A DNA stretch of 19,377 bases from an uncultured Rhizobiaceae group bacterium (GCA_937951455.1 CALFBU010000140.1:1-19377), one strand, 5' to 3'. Positions 1 to 8,727 are shown, counted from the first letter of the stretch. Numbers and translations are program-made. The notes: generated by a model not told the origin, from the sequence alone.

Positions 1-1411
1 CAATGTGCCCAACATGGTGGTGTCCGCACGCATTGATGCAGCCAGAGATTTTTATTTTGAGCGGGCCTATATCCTGTTGCACCTTTAAATCTTCAAAGGC
101 GTTCGACAACTCTTGCGCTACAGGAATTGATCGAGCCGTTGCAAGCGCACAATAATCCATACCCGGACACGCAATCATATCTGATAGAAGTCCAACGTTT
201 GCAGTAGCAAGGCCTGCTTCTTTTAAGACCTTGTAAATCTCAGGCAGGTCATCACGGCGCACATGGGGCAAGATTACATTTTGCTCGTGGCTTATGCGCA
301 ATTCATCATAGCCATAGGCTTGGGCAAGGTTTGCCATTGTGCGCATTTGGTCTGCAGTCGCATCACCTGGTGTGCCACCGATTGGTTTAAGTGAAATCGT
401 CACAATCGCATGATTGCTGTCAAAGTGCTCGGCAACATTTGTCTCAATGAATGAACGCAAAAGCGGATCGCTTGAAACCAGTTTTGAAAGCTTGTCTTCA
501 TCCACCTTGGCGTCGTCAAACTTTGGCGGCTGGAATTGCGCTTCAATGGCTTCAATCATTTCTTGAGGTGGCGCCTGATGATAGGTCTTTTGTGTTTCAA
601 AAGCTTCTTCAATCCACTCACGCAATGTATCGATACCTGTTTCATGAACCAGAATTTTTATGCGTGCCTTATACTTGTTGTCGCGACGGCCATGCAGATT
701 ATAAACCTGCAAAATAGCTTCGACATACGGTAGCAAGTCAGCTTTTGGTAAAAACTCACGAACGACTTTACCAATCATTGGTGTGCGACCAAGACCACCG
801 CCGATCAGTATTTCATAGCCTGGCTCACCTTTTTCATTACGCACCATACGGATGCCAATGTCATGCGCCTTGGTGACCGCACGATCGTTTGGGGAACCGG
901 TCATGGCAATTTTGAATTTGCGTGGCAGGAACTGAAATTCCGGATGATCCATCGACCATTGACGCAGCAGTTCTGCGGTTGGGCGTGGATCTTCGATTTC
1001 ATCTGCAGCAGCGCCTGCAAAATGGTCTGCCGTTACATTTCGAACGCAGTTGCCTGAAGTTTGAATTGCATGCATTTCAACATCAGCAAGCGCATCCAGA
1101 ATGTCAGGTGTGTCTTTCAACTTCGGCCAATTATATTGAATGTTTTGACGGGTTGTGAAATGGCCGTAGCCTTTGTCCCATTTCTCGGCAATCATGGCGA
1201 GTTGGTTCATTTGGCGGCTGTTAAGCGTGCCATAGGGAATAGCAACGCGAAGCATATAGGCATGCAGTTGCAGATAGAGACCGTTCATCAAACGCAATGG
1301 CTTGAACTCGTCCTCTGTCAGGGAACCATCGAGGCGGCGTTCTACCTGACCTCTGAATTCCTTAACACGGTTTTTAACAAAGTCATGATCGAATTGATTG
1401 TAATTATACAT
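1..1411 (-). CDS. cysI: Nitrite/sulfite reductase hemoprotein (partial)
   Basis: Siroheme and [4Fe-4S] enzyme that reduces sulfite to sulfide in assimilatory sulfate reduction (the family also holds nitrite reductases). The frame opens with ATG at 1411 (MYNYNQFDHDFVKNRV) and runs off the left edge after about 470 residues. Family members are usually about 550 residues, so the C-terminus is missing. All four cluster/siroheme cysteines are visible: C-x5-C (CPGMDYC, about 415-421) and C-x3-C (GCINACGHHH, about 458-462). The N-terminal half carries the usual ferredoxin-like and siroheme-binding segments, for example QTSGNCVRNVT and GGGLGRTPMIG. It starts 3 nt after the DUF2849 stop and is the third gene of a cysG-DUF2849-cysI operon. 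That neighbourhood favours sulfite over nitrite as substrate. DUF934 and cysH would be expected just outside the window. Confidence 0.93.
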   Translation of the reverse strand, partial: MYNYNQFDHDFVKNRVKEFRGQVERRLDGSLTEDEFKPLRLMNGLYLQLHAYMLRVAIPYGTLNSRQMNQLAMIAEKWDKGYGHFTTRQNIQYNWPKLKDTPDILDALADVEMHAIQTSGNCVRNVTADHFAGAAADEIEDPRPTAELLRQWSMDHPEFQFLPRKFKIAMTGSPNDRAVTKAHDIGIRMVRNEKGEPGYEILIGGGLGRTPMIGKVVREFLPKADLLPYVEAILQVYNLHGRRDNKYKARIKILVHETGIDTLREWIEEAFETQKTYHQAPPQEMIEAIEAQFQPPKFDDAKVDEDKLSKLVSSDPLLRSFIETNVAEHFDSNHAIVTISLKPIGGTPGDATADQMRTMANLAQAYGYDELRISHEQNVILPHVRRDDLPEIYKVLKEAGLATANVGLLSDMIACPGMDYCALATARSIPVAQELSNAFEDLKVQQDIGPLKIKISGCINACGHHHVGHI

Positions 1412-1414
1412 GGA

Positions 1415-1720
1415 TTATGCCTCAGCCTGTTTGCCATGGTTGGGATAATTGGATGGGCCGCGCGTTCTGAATGCTTCGCGAAAATGAACGGGTTCTGGCT
1501 TGCCGTTTTCACCTATTTGCGCATCGGCCAAATATGCGCCCGCAAGCATATGAGCTTGCCCTTGCGCTACCTTAAGGGCGATTTCGGCTTCACTCGGATC
1601 TTCGAAAAGTTTTGCATCTTCGTGTTTGCGTGACCAATCACCAGAGGCTGTCATATAAATAACATCCCCTTCCAGAAGGTGATTAGCGGTTACAACTTTC
1701 GGATAGACGACACGAGCCAT
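1415..1720 (-). CDS. DUF2849 domain-containing protein
   Basis: A 101-residue soluble protein (MARVVYPKVVTANHLLEGDV start) of the DUF2849 family, a small alphaproteobacterial family typically found between cysG and cysI. Its biochemical role is not established, but conserved position argues for a part in sulfite reductase maturation or function. Its ATG overlaps the cysG stop by one base (TAATG), which suggests translational coupling. Its own TAA lies 3 nt before the cysI ATG. No signal peptide or membrane segment is visible. Confidence 0.88.
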   Translation of the reverse strand: MARVVYPKVVTANHLLEGDVIYMTASGDWSRKHEDAKLFEDPSEAEIALKVAQGQAHMLAGAYLADAQIGENGKPEPVHFREAFRTRGPSNYPNHGKQAEA

Positions 1721-3129
1721 TATAACACTCCAGCCTGAATCAATTCTTCTTTGTTATTCTCAATTGCTTTTGCAACCTGACGCGGCTCTAGTCCCAGCAT
1801 GAGTATGACAGGACCATCATCGCCTGCATGTGCTGCCATTTTAGGCAGCTCCCCGATCGAAGTGACTATGGTCTTTTGATTTACGCGTGAAACATTTTCC
1901 ATGATTGTAATCGGCGTGTTTGCAGCCGCACCATGCATTAGCAGACGACCACTTAGTAGGTGTGCCGATTTGAAACCCATGTAAATTGCGGCCACGACAC
2001 CTTCCTGTGCAAGCTTGCGCCAGTCTTGTTCTGCAAAGCCTTTAATATCTTGTGCGGTCATAATTTGCAGCGCTGAGTTTCTTTTGCGTTTGGTCAAAGA
2101 AACATTCAGGCTTGCGGCAGCTGCTGATGCGGTTGTAATACCTGGAATAATTTCAAAATAGATACCCGCCTCATCCAGCGCATCCATCTCTTCATCCAGA
2201 CGCCCGAACACGGCTGGATCACCTGATTTAAGACGCACAATTTGCGCACCTTTTTGAGCATGTTCTACCATAAGCTGATTGATGTCTTCCTGTTTCCAGG
2301 AAGGACCAAATCCTTGTTTACCCGTTTGAATTATTTCCGCCTCGCGACGCGCCAGTTCCAGAATTTCCGGGGCTACCAAGCGGTCATGGATAACAACATC
2401 AGCCTCGTGCAAAACCTTGAGCGCTTTGCGTGTCAGCAAATCTGGATCACCTGGACCACTGCCAACCAGAAAGACTTTACCCATATCATCTGCATCGTTT
2501 TGCGCTTCATCAAAGAGCTTGTTCAAAGTTCTGGCGACACCACGCTTGCCGCCTTCACGCAATGCAGCAGGTCCAAGATCGTAGAAATAACGTGACCAGA
2601 ACTTTCTGCGAGTGCGTCCCATCGGCAATCTTGATGCCTTTGGTCTGAAATATTCTGCAAGCTTGGCAAGCAGGCCCAATTCATTAGGCAGGCTTTCTTC
2701 GATCTGCGCCTTGATTTTGCGAGCAAGTATGGGAGCAGTTCCTTCAGTCCCAATCGCAATCGTAACGGGGTCACGATCCACAAGCGCTGGAGTAATGAAT
2801 TCACTTTCCTGAAGATTATCAACGATATTAAAAAGCACGTTCGCCATCTTGGCTTTGGCTGCAGTTATACCATCCAGTTCCGCATCATCTTCAGCGGCAT
2901 AGACCATGGCAGTATTATAGAAATCGTCCATTTGTATTTTACGACGCACAATTTCCAACAAGCTGGCTCGCGCCCAGCTCTCAACTTGTTCATCAACTTC
3001 AGTCGCAAAAACAACAACCTTGCCTTCAGTTTTCAAAAGCAAACGTAGTTTCGCAATGGCGCATTCACCGGCGCCTGTAATGAGGATGCGCTTGTTTTGT
3101 ACATTCAGAAAAACCGGGAAGTGGCGCAT
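1720..3129 (-). CDS. cysG: Siroheme synthase (fused precorrin-2 dehydrogenase/ferrochelatase and uroporphyrinogen-III methyltransferase)
   Basis: A 469-residue multifunctional enzyme that converts uroporphyrinogen III to siroheme, the prosthetic group of the CysI encoded downstream. Residues 1 to about 150 form the precorrin-2 dehydrogenase/ferrochelatase module: a Rossmann glycine motif (ITGAGECA, 17-24), the acidic AAEDD (78-82) matching the catalytic Asp region of E. coli CysG, and the ITPALVDRDPV segment. Residues from about 216 form the SAM-dependent SUMT module: VGSGPGDPDLLT, VRLKSGDPAVFGR and the IPGITTASAAAA loop. Length and order match full CysG. It is first in the operon. An AGAAGG element sits about 13 nt before the ATG, a rather long spacing, but the N-terminus (MRHFPVFLNV) aligns with the family start. 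Confidence 0.95.
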   Translation of the reverse strand: MRHFPVFLNVQNKRILITGAGECAIAKLRLLLKTEGKVVVFATEVDEQVESWARASLLEIVRRKIQMDDFYNTAMVYAAEDDAELDGITAAKAKMANVLFNIVDNLQESEFITPALVDRDPVTIAIGTEGTAPILARKIKAQIEESLPNELGLLAKLAEYFRPKASRLPMGRTRRKFWSRYFYDLGPAALREGGKRGVARTLNKLFDEAQNDADDMGKVFLVGSGPGDPDLLTRKALKVLHEADVVIHDRLVAPEILELARREAEIIQTGKQGFGPSWKQEDINQLMVEHAQKGAQIVRLKSGDPAVFGRLDEEMDALDEAGIYFEIIPGITTASAAAASLNVSLTKRKRNSALQIMTAQDIKGFAEQDWRKLAQEGVVAAIYMGFKSAHLLSGRLLMHGAAANTPITIMENVSRVNQKTIVTSIGELPKMAAHAGDDGPVILMLGLEPRQVAKAIENNKEELIQAGVL

Positions 3130-3173
3130 GTTTTTGAAACAACCTTCTAATCAATACCGCTAATGCGATTATT

Positions 3174-3243
3174 ATTCCAATATGAGCGCTTTTAATGAGA
3201 CATTCAAAGGATAAGATTTTTAATTCTAATTAAATATTGGAAT
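3174..3243. promoter_or_regulatory. Inverted repeat upstream of cysG
   Basis: A perfect 10-bp inverted repeat (ATTCCAATAT at 3174-3183, ATATTGGAAT at 3234-3243) with a 50-bp AT-rich spacer. It lies in the 165-bp gap between the methyltransferase gene and cysG, 45-114 bp upstream of the cysG start. It could be a pair of operator half-sites for a sulfur regulator. No confident -35/-10 pair was assigned. Function is inference. Confidence 0.3.
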
Positions 3244-3294
3244 TGGATGCTCAATACGGTCGTTTTAAAGAAATGAAGCTAGGCATAGTAAAAA

Positions 3295-3909
3295 TTAGGC
3301 TCTAAAAATTAGGAGCTTACCTTTGATATCCTCATTTTCAAGATATTCAATATCCAGCGTTTCTTCCACTTTCAAAGCGTCTTGTTGAACCGCCTTTTCA
3401 AGTTCTTCAGGCCAATTGGTCTCCACCCACCCTTTGCCATTTACAGTGATTACGGCATGGCCTTTAGGATTTAATATATCTATCAAATAATGCAAATGCT
3501 TAGGGTACGGAGGGCCAAAACCAAATACACCACAACTGAAAATTGCATCATAGGGTTCTTCAACGAGTATTGGATTTGTCAAATCCATTTCCGAAAGAGA
3601 GTTATACACCCCAGTTTTCTTGGCTTGTGCCAACATTTCTGGCGAAAGGTCTTTCCCATGAATATTTGTAAAACCTTGTTCAGTTAGAGCAATACCAGAA
3701 AGCCCCGTTCCACAACCTGCATCCAATATTCTTGCATCTTTGTCCAAGATACGTTTTGCAAATTCTTTGGCAGCAGGTTTGAAACCCATCCACCCGAATT
3801 CTCCTAACGTTTCTGCATCATAGGTTTCAGCCCAGTTTTTATAAATTTTGCGTTGGTCCTCAACAGTTGATTTATCGTAGACCGATTTCAGTTTTGAACT
3901 TTTTACCAT
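3295..3909 (-). CDS. Class I SAM-dependent methyltransferase (METTL27/WBSCR27-like)
   Basis: A 204-residue soluble class I methyltransferase. Motif I is clear (ILDAGCGTGLSG, 61-72), followed by the beta-2 region (GKDLSPEML, 85-93) and the motif II region (PYDAIFSCGVFGF, about 119-131). The N-terminal signature (VYDKSTVEDQRKIYKNWAET) resembles the METTL27/WBSCR27 group, whose substrates in bacteria are unknown. GGAG lies about 6 nt before the ATG and supports the start. It stands 165 bp upstream of cysG on the same strand and is probably a separate unit. The substrate cannot be deduced. Confidence 0.82.
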   Translation of the reverse strand: MVKSSKLKSVYDKSTVEDQRKIYKNWAETYDAETLGEFGWMGFKPAAKEFAKRILDKDARILDAGCGTGLSGIALTEQGFTNIHGKDLSPEMLAQAKKTGVYNSLSEMDLTNPILVEEPYDAIFSCGVFGFGPPYPKHLHYLIDILNPKGHAVITVNGKGWVETNWPEELEKAVQQDALKVEETLDIEYLENEDIKGKLLIFRA

Positions 3910-4012
3910 TTGATCTCCATTTCAATACTAGTAACCTGGTCCAAGCATTCCAAAGTGATAAGTCACAAAGAATTTGATGGAAGTTTATGAGAACTCATCT
4001 AGTCTATCAGCT

Positions 4013-4699
4013 ATGTTAAAATCTATATCACACTTGCTATGCCATTTCGTTTTTGCAACGTTTATTTCGACAGCATTGGCACAAACGCCTCCAAGCGCTT
4101 CTCAGATTGCCAAATATGAAGGGCTACATAAAGCCGCTCACTTCAATAATCTTGATCAGATCAAACGGTTGATTGAAACAAAGGCTGATCTTAATGCCAG
4201 AGATGGCAATGGCCGCATGCCAGCACATGTAGCAGGCTTTGCCTCAAATGAAGAAGCCTTGCAACTTTTGGCCAAGGCTGGCGCAGATATGAACTTATTG
4301 GATAATGATCTTTATGACGTTGTCACAATTGCAGCGGTTGCGGATGATCCTGAAATGCTGTCAGCTGCCATTGAGGCAGGCAATCGTGCTGATCTCACAA
4401 CCAGTATTTATGATGGAACAGCATTGATCGCCGCTGCGCATCTTGGGCATGATGAAGTTGTACGCCGGCTGATAAAAGCGGGTGCTCCACTTGACCATAT
4501 CAACAACTTACACTGGACAGCCTTGATTGAGGCCGTTGTCTTGGGCGATGGAGGCATACGCCATGTGGAAACAGCGCGCGCATTGGTTGAAGCAGGCGCT
4601 GATATTTCCATCGGAGATCGCAACGGCATAACCGCGCTAGAGCATGCTCAGAAGCGAGGTTATGATGAAATGGTGAAAGTAATTCAATCCGCGGAATAG
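4013..4699 (+). CDS. Exported ankyrin-repeat protein
   Basis: With the ATG at 4013 this is a 228-residue protein. Residues 1-24 look like a signal peptide (basic residue, hydrophobic LLCHFVFATFISTALA, then AQ), so it is probably periplasmic. From about residue 36 to the end it consists of roughly five to six ankyrin repeats, with helix-turn landmarks such as GLHKAAHFNNLDQIKRLIE, GTALIAAAHLGHDEVVRRL and GITALEHAQKRGYDEMVKV. Ankyrin repeats bind proteins; the partner is unknown. Upstream in-frame starts exist (TTG 3974, ATG 3977), but they would place an acidic 12-13-residue tail before the signal peptide, so 4013 was preferred. No start has a strong Shine-Dalgarno sequence. The stop abuts the stop of the convergent DUF2177 gene. 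Confidence 0.8.
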   Translation: MLKSISHLLCHFVFATFISTALAQTPPSASQIAKYEGLHKAAHFNNLDQIKRLIETKADLNARDGNGRMPAHVAGFASNEEALQLLAKAGADMNLLDNDLYDVVTIAAVADDPEMLSAAIEAGNRADLTTSIYDGTALIAAAHLGHDEVVRRLIKAGAPLDHINNLHWTALIEAVVLGDGGIRHVETARALVEAGADISIGDRNGITALEHAQKRGYDEMVKVIQSAE

Positions 4700-5098
4700 T
4701 TAGCGAAGTGAAGTCGTTGCGAAATATGCGATGGTTGCAACACTGGCAGTTAGAACCGTCCCCCAGATTATGTCAACAACGGCAACAATCGGTGGCCAGG
4801 TTTTCAGGGTTGCAAGATTGGTGATGTCATAGGTTCCGTAAGCTACAAATCCAAGCAAACCACCGTACAGAGCTGCAGTCATCCACTGACCTTTTTCCAA
4901 GGCTGGATTGACCGCAAGAACGACGACACCAACTACATAAAAAAGATAGAATAATAATGCGATACCCAAATTAGGTTTGTCGAGCATTAGGTGGCCAATC
5001 TGTTCGCGGTAAAAACTCAGGGCAATATACTTTAACCATATGAAATCAATCACCAAAAATGCGATTAGCCCGGCAATATAGGTGGTAAAAAACTGCAT
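4700..5098 (-). CDS. DUF2177 family inner membrane protein
   Basis: A 132-residue, strongly hydrophobic protein with about four predicted membrane segments (roughly 4-24, 45-65, 70-90 and 103-127). The features AGLIAFLVIDFIWLKYIA, YGGLLGFVAYGTYDITNLAT and DIIWGTVLTA are typical of the DUF2177 family. Function is unknown. AAGGAG at 8 nt before the ATG strongly supports the start. It is convergent with the ankyrin gene with no bases between the two stop codons, and appears monocistronic. Confidence 0.85.
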   Translation of the reverse strand: MQFFTTYIAGLIAFLVIDFIWLKYIALSFYREQIGHLMLDKPNLGIALLFYLFYVVGVVVLAVNPALEKGQWMTAALYGGLLGFVAYGTYDITNLATLKTWPPIVAVVDIIWGTVLTASVATIAYFATTSLR

Positions 5099-5163
5099 TG
5101 TTCAACTCCTTTAGCTGGACTTGAACTAAGTCGTGGAATCAAAATGTAAAGTGTGTTTTCGAT

Positions 5164-5955
5164 TTAAATCGTCTTGCGGCGCTCGCCTGCGGCAGGTGGC
5201 GTTTCTGGTGGCCCTGCGAAACACTGTGCATTTTCCATCCAGATTTTTGCTGTTTCACCAATCACACGGAGTTCTGTGTCAGCAATGTTTCTAGTCTGGG
5301 TTACTACCTGGCCAAATTGGGTCGCCTCTCCTGTTATGGCATTAGCATTGGAAGCCTCGCCAAATTCCCAAACTTCACCTGATGGGGCTCGCAATTTTAA
5401 AAACGGCATTGTTTCTGGTACGGGCAATCCATGCACAGAATGGCTCCAACCAAAGGCATTAATACCCAGAATGACTACGTTTTTGATGCGATCGCTTTCC
5501 GGTCTGTCTTTTCCAAGCAGATCAAAAACGGCCTGACCATGCGCCCAGACTTCCATTTGTCTTGCACTGATGCAGGTACGTGCAGACATGTCAGGTCCTG
5601 CCCACTTCACGCGCAATTTTGGGTCGACATTTGAAAAATCATTACCCAGCTTTTGCGACAGTTGATACCACAACTCAAGCAGAGAATGGCCACGTTCCGT
5701 AATAACTTCATTTTCATAGGGACGCAGTTTTCCTGATTGTATGGCGGAGAAAAAACGTTCCATCATCTCATCAAATTTGCCAGGTTCATTTAGGGATGCA
5801 TGCGCATTCAAATTCCAAAAATGAAGATGCACAAGTATATCGTTTATCGTCCAATCCTTGAATAAAGTAGGCTTTTCAAATTCAGCTTCATCCAAGCTCA
5901 CCAAAAGCTCATAAAGTATATCAGTCTCTTCAATAAAATCATGAGCCTGTTGCAT
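5164..5955 (-). CDS. TIGR03084-type metal-binding protein (DinB/maleylpyruvate isomerase fold)
   Basis: A 263-residue cytoplasmic protein resembling the mycothiol-dependent maleylpyruvate isomerase N-terminal (DinB-like four-helix) fold. Candidate metal ligands match the family layout: His in VHLHFWN (43/45), and Glu135 and His139 in the ExxxH of MEVWAHGQAVFD. The closest named family I recognise is TIGR03084; its reaction is not established. Alphaproteobacteria generally lack mycothiol, so an isomerase using that cofactor is unlikely. It lies 8 nt downstream of the DadA-like gene, with its AGGA ribosome-binding site overlapping that gene's stop, so the two are probably co-transcribed and may act on related amino or keto acids (inference). 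Confidence 0.75.
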   Translation of the reverse strand: MQQAHDFIEETDILYELLVSLDEAEFEKPTLFKDWTINDILVHLHFWNLNAHASLNEPGKFDEMMERFFSAIQSGKLRPYENEVITERGHSLLELWYQLSQKLGNDFSNVDPKLRVKWAGPDMSARTCISARQMEVWAHGQAVFDLLGKDRPESDRIKNVVILGINAFGWSHSVHGLPVPETMPFLKLRAPSGEVWEFGEASNANAITGEATQFGQVVTQTRNIADTELRVIGETAKIWMENAQCFAGPPETPPAAGERRKTI

Positions 5956-5963
5956 TGCGTTTC

Positions 5964-7214
5964 CTAAAATCTGTCTGGACTGTAAGCCGTAAGGTCTTCA
6001 TTTAATTTTTCACCCGAAATCATTTGTGCAAGCCATCGACCTGTCTTGGGTCCCCCTGTTAGACCAAGGTGGTGGTGACCAAACCCCGCCCATACATTTG
6101 GAGTGTTACCAAAAGCGCCAACAAGTGGCAAAGAGTCTGGCGTTGAGGGGCGATGGCCCATCCATTCCCTGACTTCATCATACTCAAGCTCGGGAAAGAG
6201 GGCATGTACTTGTCTTCTTAAAAGTTCAAAAGGGGCGCGACTTGGTTCCGCATTAAGTCCTCCCAACTCAACGATGCCCGCACATCGCAATCGCCCTTCC
6301 ATGGAATTCATACCAAATTTTCCTGTGGTTACCATAACAGGTGACTTTAATTCTATATTCGGGTTTACAAACTCAAGATGATATCCACGCTCGGTTTCAA
6401 GTGGAATGTTTAGACCAAGTTTCTTTGTCAACTTTGCAGACCAAGCACCAGATGAAATTACAATTTGGTCTGCATCCAGAACCGTGCCGTCTACAAACTT
6501 TATTCCAGTCGCCCTGTCATCTTTCAAAATCATCTCAGATACTTCACCAATAACGATTTTCCCACCCTTGTTTTTAAAATCATTAGCAAGTGCATGAATG
6601 TAAGCGCCGGGGTCCGTAATTTTACCATCAGAAGTGCTTCGGATTGCATAGCCAAATTTACCCTTTAGAGCAGGATCAAATTCGGCAATTTCATCAGGCT
6701 GCATTTCAATTAACTCATAACCATGTTGCCTGAGGATATTGAAATATTTTTCATCCTTTTTGTAGTGTGCCTTGTCTGTAAACCCATGCACGTAACTGTA
6801 CGGCTTGATGAATTTTTCAGCCGACGTTTCTTTGGCCAACGCCATATGCTGATCAACGCTGTCATACATGATGTGATGTAACTTTGACACGATATGGTTC
6901 ATGTCTTTTGTGTTGGCTTTTCTTAAAAATTTCACCAACCAAGGTAAAATTTTCGACAGATATGACCACCTTAAAAACAAAGGTTGATCAGGATCAAGCA
7001 ACATGCGAGGCGCTTTGAATATCAAGCCAGGAGTGGTTACCGGAATAATACCAGAACAAGCCAAAATGCCCGCATTGCCATAAGACGCCCCTGCAGCAAC
7101 ACCTTCGCGGTCAATCAAGGTTACTTCATGGCCTGAACGCTGCAACCAGATAGCTGCTGAAACACCAACCATGCCAGCGCCGATAACTGCAACTTTTTTT
7201 TGTTTTTTGGTCAC
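5964..7214 (-). CDS. FAD-dependent D-amino acid dehydrogenase-like oxidoreductase (DadA family)
   Basis: A 416-residue DAO-superfamily flavoprotein expected to oxidise a D-amino acid or related secondary amine to a keto acid, passing electrons to the respiratory chain. Seen: the N-terminal FAD Rossmann motif (VAVIGAGMVGVSAAIWL), the acidic end of strand 2 (VTLIDRE), GASYGNAGIL, the C-terminal GHRPSTPDSLPLVG, and the final FAD-contact region GFGHHHLGLTGGPKTGR. The start chosen is GTG at 7214, because GGAGG lies 7 nt upstream; a TTG at 7238 is open in frame but lacks such a site. Substrate specificity cannot be read from sequence, and glycine oxidase-like relatives are possible. It lies downstream of the glnA terminator and heads a two-gene unit. 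Confidence 0.85.
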   Translation of the reverse strand: MTKKQKKVAVIGAGMVGVSAAIWLQRSGHEVTLIDREGVAAGASYGNAGILACSGIIPVTTPGLIFKAPRMLLDPDQPLFLRWSYLSKILPWLVKFLRKANTKDMNHIVSKLHHIMYDSVDQHMALAKETSAEKFIKPYSYVHGFTDKAHYKKDEKYFNILRQHGYELIEMQPDEIAEFDPALKGKFGYAIRSTSDGKITDPGAYIHALANDFKNKGGKIVIGEVSEMILKDDRATGIKFVDGTVLDADQIVISSGAWSAKLTKKLGLNIPLETERGYHLEFVNPNIELKSPVMVTTGKFGMNSMEGRLRCAGIVELGGLNAEPSRAPFELLRRQVHALFPELEYDEVREWMGHRPSTPDSLPLVGAFGNTPNVWAGFGHHHLGLTGGPKTGRWLAQMISGEKLNEDLTAYSPDRF

Positions 7215-7247
7215 TTGCCATCCTCCATGGAAAACCAAATCATCTAA

Positions 7248-7259
7248 CTTTCATGAAAG
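7248..7259. promoter_or_regulatory. 12-bp perfect palindrome upstream of the DadA-like gene
   Basis: CTTTCATGAAAG is a perfect palindrome 34-45 bp before the GTG start and just beyond the glnA terminator T-run. Its position suits a repressor or activator operator for the dehydrogenase unit. Lrp/AsnC-type regulation is known for dadA in other bacteria, but the regulator here is inference. Confidence 0.3.
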
Positions 7260-7263
7260 CAAC

Positions 7264-7292
7264 AAAAAACCCCGACACTCAGTGCCGGGGTT
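7264..7292 (-). terminator. Rho-independent terminator of glnA
   Basis: On the minus strand an 11-bp stem (AACCCCGGCAC paired with GTGTCGGGGTT) with a 3-nt loop is followed by six T residues. One pair is a G-U wobble only in the minus-strand RNA (it would be an A-C mismatch in the plus-strand RNA), which supports termination of glnA. It starts about 25 nt after the glnA stop. Confidence 0.9.
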
Positions 7293-7317
7293 AAAGTTTA
7301 GTCTATTGGGAGGAGAA

Positions 7318-8727
7318 TTATGTTGAGTAATACATGTCAAATTCAACTGGGTGCGGTGTCATTTCATAACGAAGCACTTCTTCCATTTTCAGATCTATGT
7401 ACGCTTCGATTTGATCTTTATCAAACACGTCACCTTCAAGAAGGAACTTGTGGTCTTTTGCAAGACTATCAAGTGCTTCGCGTAGTGAACCACATACGGT
7501 TGGGATGCGCTTCAACTGGCTTGGCGGCAGATCGTAGAGATCCTTGTCCATTGCTTCACCTGGGTGAATCTTGTTTTTGATACCGTCAAGGCCAGCCATC
7601 AACATTGCAGCGAATGCAAGGTATGGGTTTGCCATTGGATCAGGGAAACGAACTTCAACACGCTTAGACTTTGGTGAGTTACCAAAAGGAATACGACAAG
7701 AAGCAGAACGGTTACGTGCAGAATAAGCAAGTAGAACTGGTGCTTCGTAACCCGGTACCAAACGCTTGTAGGAGTTGGTTGACGGGTTTGTGAAAGCGTT
7801 CAATGCTTTTGCGTGCTTGATAATACCACCGATGTAGTAAAGACAGCTTTCAGAAAGACCTGCGTACTCATTACCAGCGAACGTTGGCTTGCCGTCTTTC
7901 CAGATAGACTGGTGTACGTGCATGCCAGTACCGTTATCACCGTATACAGGCTTCGGCATGAAGGTTGCTGTCTTGCCATAAGCATGCGCAACTTGGTGTA
8001 CTGCGTACTTGTAGATTTGCATCTTGTCAGCGTTTACAGATAGCGTGTCGAACATGATGCCCAACTCGTGCTGAGCAGCGGCCACTTCGTGGTGATGCTT
8101 TTCAACTGTTACGCCCATTTCCTTAATGACGGAAAGCATCTCGCCACGGTAATCTTGGCCTGAGTCAATTGGGGGAACCGGAAAGTACCCGCCCTTTGTG
8201 CGTGGACGGTGACCCATGTTGCCGCCTTCGTATTCTGTATTTGTATTAGAAGGTAGTTCAGAACAATCAAGCGAGAAGCCTGTGTTATAAGGGTCAGCAG
8301 AAAAACGCACATCGTCAAAAACAAAGAATTCAGCTTCTGGACCAACAAATACCTGATCACCAATACCTGTTGATTTAAGATAAGCTTCAGCTTTTTTGGC
8401 AGTTCCGCGCGGGTCACGGTTGTACGGCTCGCCTGTTACAGGATCGACAACATCACAAAAGATTGCCATTGTAGACTGGGCAAAGAATGGGTCCATATGT
8501 GCAGATGAAGCATCCATAATCAATGTCATGTCGGATTCATTAATGGCTTTCCAACCTTCGATTGATGAACCGTCAAACATGATGCCGTCAGCAAACATGT
8601 CTTCGTCTACAAGTTCTGCGTCCATGGTTACGTGTTGCATCTTACCCTTGGGGTCAGTGAAGCGAACGTCAAGGTATTTGATGTCCTCGTCTTTAATGCG
8701 TTTAATGATTTCACTGGCTGAACTCAT
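7318..8727 (-). CDS. glnA: Type I glutamine synthetase
   Basis: A 469-residue, full-length dodecameric GSI-type enzyme that condenses glutamate, ammonia and ATP to glutamine in the cytoplasm. Motifs in order: FDGSSIEGW (51-59), [11 protein letters not shown] metal-binding glutamates (about 128-138), [11 protein letters not shown] (211-221), [12 protein letters not shown] (265-276), ATP-site [13 protein letters not shown] (314-326) and the [10 protein letters not shown] loop. DKDLYDLPP contains Tyr398, equivalent to the adenylylated Tyr, so GlnE-type covalent control is expected. AAAGG lies 8 nt before the ATG. It follows glnB by 61 bp, in the standard alphaproteobacterial order in which PII reports nitrogen status and tunes GS, and ends in a strong terminator. 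Confidence 0.98.
   Translation of the reverse strand: MSSASEIIKRIKDEDIKYLDVRFTDPKGKMQHVTMDAELVDEDMFADGIMFDGSSIEGWKAINESDMTLIMDASSAHMDPFFAQSTMAIFCDVVDPVTGEPYNRDPRGTAKKAEAYLKSTGIGDQVFVGPEAEFFVFDDVRFSADPYNTGFSLDCSELPSNTNTEYEGGNMGHRPRTKGGYFPVPPIDSGQDYRGEMLSVIKEMGVTVEKHHHEVAAAQHELGIMFDTLSVNADKMQIYKYAVHQVAHAYGKTATFMPKPVYGDNGTGMHVHQSIWKDGKPTFAGNEYAGLSESCLYYIGGIIKHAKALNAFTNPSTNSYKRLVPGYEAPVLLAYSARNRSASCRIPFGNSPKSKRVEVRFPDPMANPYLAFAAMLMAGLDGIKNKIHPGEAMDKDLYDLPPSQLKRIPTVCGSLREALDSLAKDHKFLLEGDVFDKDQIEAYIDLKMEEVLRYEMTPHPVEFDMYYST

Noticed and set aside
1061..1633. 190-codon open frame on the plus strand across cysI and DUF2849
   Set aside because: It lies antisense to two well-supported genes with intact family motifs; its translation has no recognisable domain.
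3291..3312. Direct repeat of AAAATTAGG at the end of the methyltransferase gene
   Set aside because: A 9-bp repeat in AT-rich DNA with no context; probably replication slippage or chance.
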